Made by a program: the position numbers and the translations under genes. Positions 1 to 10,689 of a stretch of 64,000 nucleotides of DNA are shown here, in pieces. Below the pieces are notes generated by a model. That model was given only the letters and a program-made list of their open reading frames with translations. It did not search any database and was not told the origin of the DNA. Source of the DNA: Symbiodinium natans (Eukaryota; Sar; Dinophyceae; Suessiales; Symbiodiniaceae); the NCBI GenBank assembly GCA_905221605.1, contig CAJNDS010002201.1, positions 257,022 to 321,021 of the forward strand, written 5' to 3'. The first letter of the stretch is position 1. The number at the start of each line of letters is the position of its first letter.

Positions 1-65
1 TGCCGCGAAGATTGGTGGGTGCACACCCCCAGCGTGAAAAAATGACTTGCTTACTTCTGCGGGTG

Positions 66-1498
66 TCAGAAGCCTTCCGCGAGCTGCACCTTCTCGAACT
101 GCTTCTTCTTGAGGACGAAAGACAGCTGAGCAATGAAGCAAGAAAAGGCAAAAGCGCAATAGGCATAGACGCGATTCATGTCCTTGGTCAGCACACTGCC
201 AAACTGTGCACAGCGTGAATTCGTTCCACGCATCGTGCCGCTGTGCCTCTGTGCTGCTTGCTTCTTTAGTGTTGTTAGAGCATTCAGCGTTGCAGGAGCT
301 ACAGATGCTACAGCAGCAACAATTAAAACTCGCAGTTGCCTGCCCAAAGCCGAGTGTCCTGAAGGATGCACTCCTTCTCCTCCTGCCCAAATCCACCGAC
401 GTTGGGGTTGGTGGTGATGGGCTCATCCTTCTCCACCTCGTCGCCCACCTGTACGACAATGTCCGAACCAGGCAGCATCTCCTGAGTTTTGGCCTCACCA
501 GACGGGGTGGTGATGGTCACCTTCAAGCCTTCGACAGCGGTCACGGTGCCAGTCGCACTGGCGAAGAACTGGTTGTTGTTGCTCTGGTTGCCTTCTGGAT
601 AGACCTGGCCACGGCCGCGGTTGCCACCGAAGTAAAAGATGCCCTTGCCGAAGAGGATCTTGTCATCGGTGTTGGGGTCTGGGGCCAGGACGGGCAGGAC
701 CATCTTCTCGTAGGTCTCGCCGGGAACCGGCCCTGCGACCACGATGTTGGGGTACTCCTTGCTGTAGGCAGACCAAGCAAGCCCCTTCATTTCCTTCTTC
801 AATGGCTTCGGCAAACGATCCTTTGGAGCCAGCTTCCAGCCCTCTGGCATCACGGCAATGGCTCCGATGTTCATCGGCCCCTTGGATCCATCTGCGATGG
901 GCTGGCGGCGCTTCGCATACTTGGCCGGAATCTCCACTTCAGTCTTGAAGATAGTGTCCGGCAAGACGGCTTGCGGAATCCTCACCTCAATGGGCTTCGA
1001 GGCCAGGTGACAGTTGGCGCACACAATCTTGCCGGTGTACTCGCGCGGGTTGGCGTAGTTCTGCTGTGCGAAGATAGGGTAGGCCACCGCGGACTCCATG
1101 GACGATGTGAAGACCATGGCAGCAGCTGCTCCAGCTAGAGCCTGCTTGGCGAAGTCCTGCACGTCTTGGATGTGCTGGTCGGTCTCCTCAAGGGTCGGGG
1201 CCTCCACTCCATCCAGCTGTGCACGGCAGGCCACCAGCTGGTCTCGGAAGTAGGTCTCACTGCCCACAGAGCTGGACAGACCGGTAGCAACGGGACCGGT
1301 CCTTGCCGCCCGAGCACCGCGGGCCTTGCGTCGCAGGCCGGCCGCCGTCACGAGGCCAGCCGCTGCCAGCGCGGTGCCTGTGCTGCTGGAGACCCATGTG
1401 CCCGCGTTGTTGGCCTTGGTGGCCTGTGGCTCCACATGCACCTGTGGAGCAATTGTGGACGGGCTGATGACCGTGAAGGCGGCGTTGGAAGACAGCAT
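66..1498 (-). CDS. petA: Cytochrome f precursor, copy 1 (two exons)
   Basis: Cytochrome f carries electrons from the Rieske protein to the soluble donor of photosystem I within the thylakoid b6f complex. Exon 1 is 359-1498 and exon 2 is 66-182, giving 418 residues. The heme motif CANCH is at residues 160-164. Mature cytochrome f should begin at Tyr140 (AYPIFAQQNY), which makes the axial His residue 25 of the mature protein, as in the family. The single C-terminal membrane helix and stromal tail (VLKKKQFEKVQ) are in exon 2. The 139-residue leader holds an Arg/Lys-rich stretch (residues 56-66) and a hydrophobic lumen-targeting segment ending AVA before Tyr140. ATG at 1498 is the first ATG after an in-frame TAG upstream; an in-frame TTG lies at 1510. 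The 176-nt intron (183-358) begins GA and ends AG; joining the exons restores the length expected between QD and RV in the family. Reading through it instead truncates the protein. Confidence 0.95.
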
Positions 1499-1764
1499 GG
1501 CACCTAACAAGCCGTGTCCTTGCCGCTCCTAGCTCGTGGGCGCTTGAAGCCCGCCACTGCTTGCACGCAATCCGGAGCTGGGTGCTGAATGAATGTGGAC
1601 TTGCCTCACTTGTCCTCTGCGTTGCATGCAGCTCACCAGACTCACTGGCCGGCCTTGTTTGTCTCACCTCCACGACTGCCTCAACAAGCATGGAACGGAG
1701 CAGAGTCTGCCTTGGCGTCCGCTCGTCGAGATCAACGACGTTCACGGTGCAGAGTGCTGATGAC

Positions 1765-1850
1765 GAAACAAACAAACAACCAACCAAACACACGCAAACG
1801 CGCAAACACGCAAACACGCAAACACGCAACCAAAGAAACAAACAAGCAAA
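1765..1850. repeat. CA/AAC-rich microsatellite
   Basis: Runs of (AAAC)n grade into repeats of CGCAAACA upstream of petA copy 1. This is low-complexity sequence with no coding signal. Confidence 0.8.
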
Positions 1851-1892
1851 TTATTTTACTTCGAACATCCCCACCCTCTCTTGGTAGAGATA

Positions 1893-2057
1893 CTCTGGGG
1901 TTGGGCACTCTAGGGAGACTCTGGGGCTGGGCACTCCGAGGACATTCTGGGGTGATGGGGTGGGCACTCTAGGGAGACTCTGGGGTTGGGCACTCCAGGG
2001 AGACTCTGGGGCTGGGCACTCGGGGACACGCTGGGGTTGGGCACTCCAGGGATGAGC
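1893..2057. repeat. 27-bp minisatellite
   Basis: About six imperfect direct repeats of roughly 27 bp share the core GGGCACTCTAGGGAGAC followed by TCTGGGG(T/C)T. Open frames across it on either strand are by-products of the repeat. Confidence 0.85.
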
Positions 2058-2102
2058 GAGGAATAGACCGGGCGAGGAGAACAACCCCACACCGGGGGTG
2101 GC

Positions 2103-2245
2103 GAACAAACAAACAAACAAATAAACAAACAAACAAATACACACTCACTCACTCAGTCACTCACTCACTCACTCACTCACGCACTTACACACTCACTCTT
2201 CTTCTTCTTCTCCTCGCTCTCTCTCGCTCTCTCTCTCTCTCTCAC
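2103..2245. repeat. (CAAA)n, (ACTC)n and (CT)n microsatellites
   Basis: Three adjacent simple-sequence blocks: (CAAA)n around 2103-2137, (CACT)n around 2143-2180 and CT-rich sequence to about 2245. Confidence 0.85.
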
Positions 2246-2459
2246 TCGTGCGGCCAGCAACGCGCATCGCAACTCTGTGCCAGGTCCTCCAGCCCTTGCT
2301 ACGCGACACGAGCCGACGAGGCAGGAAGAAGCTAACGCCATCCAAGGCCTACAAGCTTGGGCCAAACATGACCAAATAGGCGCACCAACAGCAGCAGAAG
2401 AACTAAGTAACTAAGTAGCTATAAGTAACTAAGTAACTAAGCCTTACAAGCTTCTGCAC

Positions 2460-4310
2460 TTCACAACCACAACGTGCATGGTTGCAAATTTTGCTTGTCG
2501 GTGGACTTCGGCTCGGCCACGAGGCTCAAACCAAACCTGGCAGTGCCACGGGAGCTTCTGTGCCACCTGTGCGGCCCCCGACGCATGACATCCATCAGCC
2601 TGTTTGAGTACTTGAGGCCCCAACACTCAAGCTGCGGATGTGCTTTGCGCAGCTCATCGGATGTCCAAAGTCTCCTGACACCAGAACTTGCTCTTCTAAA
2701 CTTCGCTCGCGCAGTGAGCAAAGGACATCACACTGAGATGCGGGCTGGTTGAAAACCTTGGACACTGCGTCAGGAGCTGTTGCACGGCATTGTGGGTTGC
2801 ACTTGCCCCGTGCGAAGCGAAGAATTAGTCACAGGCAAATGGAATTTCATTAAGATGCTCTGATAGCAGAGTTTGGAGAACAGGATGAGGGTGACGGGCA
2901 CCACCTACGACCTACGCAAACGAAGCTCCACAGAATGGATCTCGTAAGACTCGCGCTATCGTGGAAAGGGGCCAGTTGCCTTCCTTCAGCTTGCCCTCGA
3001 TTTGATCAACTTGCTTACGCGTCCTGCCAATCTTCCAGCAGCACAAAGTCCGAAGTAAAAGCGTCCAAGCACTGGCATGGAGTCGGCATGCACTGAGCTG
3101 CTTGCTCCGATGGGACAACGGCATGGTGAGCAGTGTAGAACCTTGATCTTGCTAACTCAAGGTATCGAGCGGCAATTCTTAGAGCAATTCTTCGAGATTC
3201 CCCTTCAGGATGCGGCAGTTTGGCGGCACCGCCATGTTTGTAGAAGCGCCGGTCGGCCATGATGTTTGCACAGCCTGAGATGGCAACAGGCCTTCTGCCA
3301 GTATGTGTGCAAAACAGGGCTTCTGAGGGTCCTGCCCGTGCACCTGAGCATGGCTTGGACAAGCAGGTGCAGGCTATCTTCGGAATTTCAAAGGAGTTCA
3401 ATGAGCCGGGATCCGCGCTTGTTGCCATTCTTGGCTTTCCAATCGAACAGGGGCTGGAACTCAGTTGGGTCCTCTCTGCTAGGCTTCATGCTGACATTGG
3501 CCAGTTAGGTGCAGTGCAATTTTGATGCACTTTTAGACCCATTTTCGATCCACTTTTACGAGGCACTTCAACGGTGGGTGCCTTGAACACACACACACAC
3601 ATCAACGTCACATTGCTAGGAGCGCACACTGCAGGTATCGGGTTCCAGGAATGGAGAAAGCACTTGCAAAGGAGCAGGGGTTATGCAGTTGACGCGTGCA
3701 TGGGAGATGCCAAACAAAGTTCTCGGATGAATCTGACTCGGAAGTTTGTAAGCGCGGCCTTTCACACACTTCAACGCTTGGCATGTCAGTGGGCCTCTGC
3801 TAATATCGTCATGAGCCCAGTCTAGTACTATAGTAAACTGCATTGAGCAAATTCTTTCAAGCATGTGTCGACTGGCACAAGATGCTTTCAAACCCACCCC
3901 TGTAGCATTCCATGAGCACCCTGTCGAAATCAGAGAATTGCGTGTGCCCGCAAGATGCTGGTCGAGGCAGTTCGCTGAGCTGAGCATCCTACCGTGATGT
4001 CAAACTTGCACCACTGCTTGGTGGCCTTCTCTTCCCACAAAGCCACCTCCCAGTCTACGAAAGCATCCGAAACTTGAAGTGGGATTCGCAGGTAACTTCC
4101 AAGTAGGTCGGCCACACTAGATGCTCAGTTCAGGGGTGGCAAGGGCTGAGGAGGGACAGTATTCAACTCTAAAAGGAGTAGGCCTGAGAAAGTAGGACAG
4201 CGCGAGCGACAGAAAACAACGACTTGAGTCTAGGGATCGGAGCATCATCTTCGCGATCCGAGGTGTCGACATTGAGCAAGTCCTCATCCTCTGGAATCTC
4301 GACAACCTTT
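2460..4310 (-). CDS. Unidentified multi-exon gene lying between the petA copies
   Basis: Several minus-strand stretches read like protein exons, in changing frames as expected for short exons. They are 4310-4170 (acidic, EIPEDEDLLNVDTSDRED), 4115-3990 (LLGSYLRIPLQVSDAF), 3900-3760 (MLERICSMQFTIVLDWAHDD), about 3490-3400 (DPTEFQPLFDWKAKNG), 3265-3130 (RRIALRIAARYLELARSRFY), 3025-2930 (VDQIEGKLKEGNWPLSTIA) and 2680-2520 (LWTSDELRKAHPQLECWG). I do not recognise the family and have not solved the splice sites, so this may be more than one gene. The evidence is protein-like composition and order only. Its position between two petA copies means the duplicates are not simple neighbouring units of a tandem array. 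Confidence 0.35.
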
Positions 4311-4391
4311 CTTGTCTTGCACAACCCGGCAGTCATCACTGACAGCGTGCCATGTTCCCCAAGGCCAGAAGCAACGAGTGTCTAACTGATA

Positions 4392-4482
4392 CCCTAAACC
4401 CTAAACATATATAAACCCTAAACCCTTTTTACGGCTAGGACTGCTGCACGAACCCTAACCCTAAACACTAACCCCTAAACCC
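4392..4482. repeat. Interstitial telomere-like repeats (CCCTAAA)
   Basis: Two short blocks, 4392-4430 and 4451-4482, contain CCCTAAACCCTAAA with degenerate copies (CCCTAACCC, CTAAACACTAACCCC), separated by a 20-bp spacer. Confidence 0.9.
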
Positions 4483-5187
4483 AGGAAAGGCCACGGCTCG
4501 CAAGGACGGCGCTTGTAGCTTTCCCGTCTGCAGGACAGGAACCAAACAAAAGCTCAGGGCTTCGCCAAAATGATGCATTTGAACCTACCGCTTCAATTCA
4601 AAACGCGAAACTAATGTTGCCTTGCCCTACCGAGGTCGAGGCTATCTTGGGCAATGTCTCATCTCGGAAATTCTTTCCTGGGGGAGCTGGAACGAGGAGA
4701 TACGTTAACAGCGAAGCTTGACTGGCGGCCGAACTTGTGTGACACTACCAAGGTCTGCAGATGGAAAAGATGTCTAGGTTTAGGTGTTCATATTCTATGT
4801 TCATCAGGCTGTGATTGATTGGCATTGCACTGGCCATGGGCAGAGGATAAGGCGAAGCCACTTCCCGATGAACGGCAGGGCCTTGACGGGAGAACAGAAA
4901 TGCATCAGTGTACCTAGAGCACGCGCATGTCTGAGCTCCACGCCCAATGGGTCCAAGAAGGATGTGCGTGACCCCAGCCTTCTTCGCACGGTTTCTTTGC
5001 ACGAGCACAGGTCAGATTGTTCGGCCTCCGCCGATGTACAGAACCCTTCAATAACCGACGACCCATGTACCCCTTCAAGGGCTTCTGTTCCCGCTTTCTG
5101 CCTCACACGGACGGTGTAGGTGAAAAATGAAAAAGTGCCCACAGAGTCTCCCTGCAGAACGGAAGCCATTGCAGTCCAACACTTCTC
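4483..5187. other. Intergenic region downstream of petA copy 2
   Basis: No gene is recognised. A minus-strand frame of 121 codons starts at an ATG at 5169 and ends at 4804. It has no recognisable motif and I do not call it. The similarity to the other petA copy begins exactly at the stop codon at 5188. Confidence 0.4.
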
Positions 5188-6624
5188 TCAGAAGCCTTCC
5201 GCGAGCTGCACCTTCTCGAACTGCTTCTTCTTGAGGACGAAAGACAGCTGAGCAATGAAGCAAGAAAAGGCAAACGCGCAATAGGCATAGACGCGATTCA
5301 TGTCCTTGGTCAGCAGACTGCCAAACTGTGCACAGCGTGAATTCGTTCCACGCATCGTGCCGCTGTGCCTCTGTGCTGCTTGCTTCTTTAGTGTTGTTAG
5401 AGCATTCAGCGTTGCAGGAGCTACAGATGCTACAGTAGTAACCATTAAAACCCGCAACAGCTCGCCCAAAGCCAGCCGAGTGTCCTGAAGGATGCACTCC
5501 TTCTCCTCCTGCCCAAATCCACCGACGTTGGGGTTGGTGGTGATGGGCTCATCCTTCTCCACCTCGTCGCCCACCTGTACGACAATGTCCGAACCAGGCA
5601 GCATCTCCTGAGTTTTGGCCTCACCAGCCGGGGTGGTGATGGTCACCTTCAAGCCTTCGACAGCGGTCACGGTGCCAGTCGCACTGGCGAAGAACTGGTT
5701 GTTGTTGCTCTGGTTGCCTTCTGGATAGACCTGGCCACGGCCGCGGTTGCCACCGAAGTAAAAGATGCCCTTGCCGAAGAGAATCTTGTCATCGGTGTTG
5801 GGGTCTGGGGCCAGGACGGGCAGGACCATCTTCTCGTAGGTCTCGCCGGGAACCGGCCCTGCGACCACGATGTTGGGGTACTCCTTGCTGTAGGCAGACC
5901 ATGCAAGCCCCTTCATCTCCTTCTTCAATGGCTTCGGCAAACGATCCTTTGGAGCCAGCTTCCAGCCCTCTGGCATCACGGCAATGGCTCCGATGTTCAT
6001 CGGCCCCTTGGATCCATCTGCGATGGGCTGGCGGCGCTTCGCATACTTGGCCGGAATCTCCACTTCAGTTTTGAAGATAGTGTCCGGCAAGACGGCTTGC
6101 GGAATCCTCACCTCAATGGGCTTCGAGGCCAGGTGACAGTTGGCGCACACAATCTTGCCGGTGTACTCGCGCGGGTTGGCGTAGTTCTGCTGTGCGAAGA
6201 TGGGGTAGGCCACCGCGGACTCCATGGACGATGTGAAGACCATGGCAGCAGCTGCTCCAGCTAGAGCCTGCTTGGCGAAGTCCTGCACGTCTTGGATGTG
6301 CTGGTCGGTCTCCTCCAGGGTCGGGGCCTCCACTCCATCCAGCTGTGCACGACAGGCCACCAGCTGGTCTCGGAAGTAGGTCTCACTGCCCACAGAGCTG
6401 GACAGACCGGTAGCAACGGGACCGGTCTTTGCCGCCCGGGCACCGCGGGCCTTGCGTCGCAGGCCGGTCGCCGTCACGAGGCCAGCCGCTGCCAGCGCGG
6501 TGCCTGTGCTGCTGGAGACCCATGTGCCCGCGTTGTTGGCCTTGGTGGCCTGTGGCTCCACATGCACCTGCGGAGCAATTGTGGACGGGCTGATGACCGT
6601 GAAGGCGGCGTTGGAAGACAGCAT
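5188..6624 (-). CDS. petA: Cytochrome f precursor, copy 2 (two exons)
   Basis: Second nuclear petA copy, same strand as the first, with exon 1 at 5485-6624 and exon 2 at 5188-5304. The 418-residue product differs from copy 1 at three places only: Ala53Thr and Arg66Lys in the leader and Ser333Ala in the soluble domain. The CANCH heme motif, mature Tyr140 start and C-terminal VLKKKQFEKVQLAEGF are unchanged. The intron (5305-5484, 180 nt) is 4 nt longer than in copy 1 because of a GGCT duplication near its 5' end. As a result it contains no in-frame stop, and unspliced RNA would give a 478-residue protein with a 60-residue insert before the membrane helix. The insert has no counterpart in known cytochrome f, so I read it as an intron. 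The ATG at 6624 follows an in-frame TAG. Confidence 0.95.
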   Translation of the reverse strand: MLSSNAAFTVISPSTIAPQVHVEPQATKANNAGTWVSSSTGTALAAAGLVTATGLRRKARGARAAKTGPVATGLSSSVGSETYFRDQLVACRAQLDGVEAPTLEETDQHIQDVQDFAKQALAGAAAAMVFTSSMESAVAYPIFAQQNYANPREYTGKIVCANCHLASKPIEVRIPQAVLPDTIFKTEVEIPAKYAKRRQPIADGSKGPMNIGAIAVMPEGWKLAPKDRLPKPLKKEMKGLAWSAYSKEYPNIVVAGPVPGETYEKMVLPVLAPDPNTDDKILFGKGIFYFGGNRGRGQVYPEGNQSNNNQFFASATGTVTAVEGLKVTITTPAGEAKTQEMLPGSDIVVQVGDEVEKDEPITTNPNVGGFGQEEKECILQDTRLALGELLRVLMVTTVASVAPATLNALTTLKKQAAQRHSGTMRGTNSRCAQFGSLLTKDMNRVYAYCAFAFSCFIAQLSFVLKKKQFEKVQLAEGF

Positions 6625-6679
6625 GGCACCTAACAAGCCGCGTCCTTGCCGCTCCTACCTCTGTGGGGCGCTTGAAGCC

Positions 6680-7355
6680 TATTCAGGCTGCATGGTATAA
6701 CAAAAAGTATGCTGTCGCATGCTGCCAAACACATTGGCCCATCAGGCTTGGTTGCCCTGCACACATCAGCCAGTGGCTGGGCTGCGGTGCCACCATTGAT
6801 GCTGGCTGAGCATGGTGCGCAGCGTTTGGCGACTGCATGCCTCGGGAGCCAAATAGCTCTCCCTGCCGTGATCTGATTCTACTAGTGCTTTTTAAAGGTC
6901 ATGCGGAGGCACCATTTCAGCTGCTAGCATCTCACATCAGCATCAATAGAAGTCTGTGATCTGCCGATATCCGCCGCCAAGAAGCAGCATCCGCGCAATA
7001 CCGGCTCCACCAGATGCCTAAGTCCTTGACGCATGCCATCAGCCGCAAAATGGATAAACTTTCGAGGAAGCTGTGTCAGACATCATGCTTCAGCCCTGTC
7101 CTTCGGACCTCGATCTAGGAAATGAACTGGCATGATTGGGAGCGGATAATCAGCTGTGATCTCTCGCCTTGGTGCGTGTGCGTTGGCAATTCTTTTAGTT
7201 CAAGAGTTCTGTGGGCAGCATTTCATCTGGTCACTCAGCCATCTCGAAAAGCCGATCCACGCCGGGTGCGACAAACTGGTCCTTGTCAGAGCAGGCATGG
7301 GGCGACGGCATAACGGGTTAAGGCAGAGCAGGAAGCACCAAGTGGTCTATATTGA
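6680..7355. other. Intergenic region upstream of petA copy 2
   Basis: Similarity to the sequence upstream of copy 1 ends about 50 bp before the ATG, near 6680. I see no gene, repeat or recognisable promoter in the rest. Confidence 0.4.
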
Positions 7356-7399
7356 CCTTCACCTGAGGATGGCTCGGAATCCAAGCCAACCCCTGCCAA

Positions 7400-8090
7400 A
7401 GCCCTTGCGAAAAGAAAAGCACGAAGCCTCAGTTGCACGATTGCCGCATGGAGCCTGAGGCGTCCTAGTGCACAACTCATCTTTGCGCAATGCGTCTTGG
7501 CCAAAGCGCTTGTTGAAGTTGAAGCTCCTTCTCAAGGAAGAATCCATCGGATCAGCATGCAGCAAGACCAGACGCGGGTAGCGGCTCGGAGTCAGCTTAG
7601 CTGACGTTGTCATACCGAAGTTGACCACAACGATGACCTGCAGTGTTGTCTCATTACCTCCTATCCTATTCGCTGTGATGGGTTCTCAGGGTGACAACTC
7701 ATGCTCAGCTGCCAAGACAAGAACAGCAAGAGAAAGCAAAACAGCTTCAGAGCACGAAGAGCCTTCGTGGAGAAGCGGTGCACGGATCGCACAAGCTCCT
7801 CCGTCATCTTGGCGTGCTTCCCAGATGGGGTGCTGGCGAAGTAGTTGACGTAAGCTTGTGGTATCCAGCCCTGCATTTCACCAGACTGGCCAAAATGAGC
7901 TTTGTAAACCTGAGTCTCTCTGCATCGATTCCGCGCGCGTGGGGAAGCATACTACCATAGTATGGCCTGGTAGCCAAGTGGCTTCTTTGAAGCGAGGGTC
8001 AACTCGGGCCCGCATCAACTTGCGCATCACGTCCAGGCTCATCTGCCTGTCACCTCGTATTGCCATGTATAGCCATGTGTTGCTGCAAAG
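7400..8090 (-). CDS. Unidentified exons on the minus strand
   Basis: Three stretches look coding. About 8065-7960 reads AIRGDRQMSLDVMRKLMRAR, which faintly resembles an ankyrin-type helix pair. 7912-7750 reads QGWIPQAYVNYFASTPSG then KMTEELVRSVHRFSTKALRA and follows an AG-G acceptor-like site. 7590-7455 reads LVLLHADPMDSSLRRSFNFN. The frames change between them, so introns are implied. I do not recognise a family, and the gene limits are unknown. Confidence 0.35.
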
Positions 8091-8887
8091 CTTCTTCTGA
8101 ATTGGCAAGCCCGCCTGCTCGTGACTCTGCCGTCTCTGTCCATTCGTCCGAACAGAACCTTAGCAAGGGAGGAGACTAGAAGGTACTTCCTTATCTAACA
8201 GGAGTGTATTTCAGGATCCCTCTCGCTTGTGTCGTTGTTCCTTTGTTGCTTGCGCCTTTGTGTTTGTCTCTCTTGCGTCTCGTTGTCCATGATCCCTCCT
8301 CACTTGCATTGATTCGCTGCTCAGTGGCGTCATGGCTGCAAGGTGGGTCAGATACTTGCTTGCGCCTTCCATTCTGCTTGTTTGCGTCCTTCACATTTTC
8401 GCGCAGGGCTTCCTCGTCAGCAAGCAAGCGGTCTTATCACACGTAAGGTCCCAGGTTGCAAAGAGAGCCCGAGATTGTTGCAAATTATGTTTTTCGCCTG
8501 AGCCCGGCTTCAAAGAAGAGCTGCAGATTGCTCGACGTTGGACACGCCCACCGCGTGAAACGCACATCAGCTTCTTGCTTCGGATCCCTGCCCCCCAACA
8601 TCTATCCTTTTTTTGGCCTTTCCAGCAACAGAGGCTCCGCCACCTCCCGATCTACAGTTTCTCTCCCCCGATCTACAGTTAACAACAGCTAATTTTCAGG
8701 CTGTGGAGCTTCCTGTCCAACACCCCTACTCGACGTCTCCTTTTCAAGGCTTACACTCTTGCACTCGCACATGCAAGGTCAGAAACTACCATTGGCACTG
8801 ATCGCAACATAATTAGAACGCCAAGTGAGACTACATGGACATGTGAGGGTCAATTGCAACAGATTACCCACCCCATGCCCGACAACG

Positions 8888-9275
8888 TACACACACACAC
8901 ACAGAGACAATCACAGACAATCACAGCCCTCACGCACCCACGCACGCACCCACGCACGCACCCACACGCACATACACGCACGCACCACACAAGCACACAC
9001 AAGCACACACAACAAGCACACACAAGCACACACAAGCGCTCACAAGCATACACAAACACGAACAAACACAGACAAGCACGCACACAAGCACACACAAGCA
9101 CACACAAGCGCTCACAAGCACACACAAGCACGCACAAACACAGACAAGCACAGACAAGCACGCACAAACACACACAAGCACAGACAAGCGCACACAAGCA
9201 CACACAATCACAGGCAATCACGCACAAGCACAGACACACAGGCACAGACACACAGACAGAGAGACAGACAAACAG
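8888..9275. repeat. CA-rich array (ACAAGCACAC units)
   Basis: Nearly 400 bp of imperfect repeats based on ACACAAGCAC and ACGCACCC. Long open frames of about 100-190 codons run through it on both strands because the repeat lacks stops; none is a credible gene. Confidence 0.9.
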
Positions 9276-9424
9276 GCCCATCAATGAAAAGACACAAACG
9301 GGACAACAAAATTGACACAAGCGATGCACACCCTGGCTTTATCTTGGATGCCACGGAGCGCTTCGACGGCTTGCCATTGGTTGCGACCCCATGCGCTGTG
9401 GTCCTCGTGTAGCCACTTACTAAC

Positions 9425-9845
9425 ATGCCGTCCTTTGAGGCATCTCTGGGGGACTCATTCTTTCTGCGCAACCCTCGCTCCTTTGATTCTTCGAAAAGCT
9501 CGCAAGAAGACACCAGCGAAGCGCCCTCAGCATCAGCTTCATCGGGGAGCAACCACATGGGATTCAGTCCTGATCAGCCAAGGGAAATGCTGTCAGGACA
9601 ACTTTGTGGAAATATGGTTCGTCGTGTTGATTGAGGTCCTGGGGATGTTGTCTAGGGTTTGGAATGGAATCGAGAATTCGGCAGGATGTCAACGTTGATT
9701 TGCTGCAGACCAATACCCCCATGGGCTAAAGTTTGCTGCAGTCCTTGGTAGAAGGGCGTTCCCGGTGTGACCTGGCATTCGCAATGCTTGCCATCGTCCC
9801 CGGGAAGGATGTCCTGCAGCACCTGGCCATCGGTCAAGAATAAAA
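9425..9845 (-). CDS. Unidentified exons on the minus strand
   Basis: The segment 9840-9675 reads DGQVLQDILPGDDGKHCECQ followed by VTPGTPFYQGLQQTLAHGG, which is varied and protein-like. The segment 9555-9425 reads LFEESKERGLRRKNESPRD. The frames and splice sites linking them are not solved and no family is recognised. Confidence 0.3.
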
Positions 9846-10317
9846 ACAAAACAACAGCCACCTCCACATGACACTAACGATCGAACCGCCATGTTCTGTA
9901 CAACAATGGGCACACGCTGCCTGGATGTTGCACTTTACGGTGAGCAGCTCGCCTTTCGATCGGCCGGCGGTCCATGGATGTGTTGCATCATGTTGGATGC
10001 ACAATTGATGGAAATATATTCCGAATATATTGTGGAGTATTCTGGAGACAGATGGAATATTCTGGAATGCAGATGGCATTCAAGATCAGCATGCGTTGCT
10101 CGTTGCAGCAGAAGGTCCGGCAGCTTTCGGCTTGATATGAAGCCACCTGATGTCTAGGCCAAGGCCGAGGAACTGTCGATGATGGCTTCGAAGGCTGGAC
10201 AAACCCAGAGCCCTTTTCTTCGGGTTCCTAGCAGCGCATGTGGCTTTGACAGCCGAGCGACTTGTCGTCGTTTCCCCACCGCACGATTCCATCACAGGTG
10301 CAATCCTGCTCAAAGCT

Positions 10318-10655
10318 TTGACACTACTACTATTATTACTATTATGATTACTATTACGATTACTATTATTACTATTTTTCTTCCTTGTATTACTATTACT
10401 ACTATTGCTACACTGATGATGATTATTTCTATCATTACTCTGACATGACACGGCTCTTCGAACATCGTCGAAGCAGCCCCGGGCCTGCCACTGTCCGGCA
10501 CAGAACACCCACTTGAAATTGCCTCCCGAGGGTGCTCTGCTCATGCCGCGTCGGACTTTTTCTTATAATGATAATAAGAATCATAAGAAGAAGGATAATA
10601 AGAATAGTAGTAATGATAATGATAATGATAATGATAAGGATAATGATAGTAATCG
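10318..10655. repeat. Paired trinucleotide arrays (ACT/ATT and AAT/ATG)
   Basis: 10318-10445 is built of ACT/ATT triplets and 10560-10655 of AAT/GAT/AAG triplets, about 115 bp apart. The two arrays are roughly complementary (ATT against AAT) and could fold together. Confidence 0.8.
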
Positions 10656-10689
10656 CACTCTGCACCGAGTCACCTTGGGCCTGTGGGGC

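Noticed and set aside
206-1138. 310-codon plus-strand open frame over petA copy 1
   Set aside because: It is the antisense shadow of the petA exon; the minus strand carries an unmistakable cytochrome f.
8825-9412. 195-codon frame rich in His and Thr
   Set aside because: It is a direct product of the ACACAAGCAC array.
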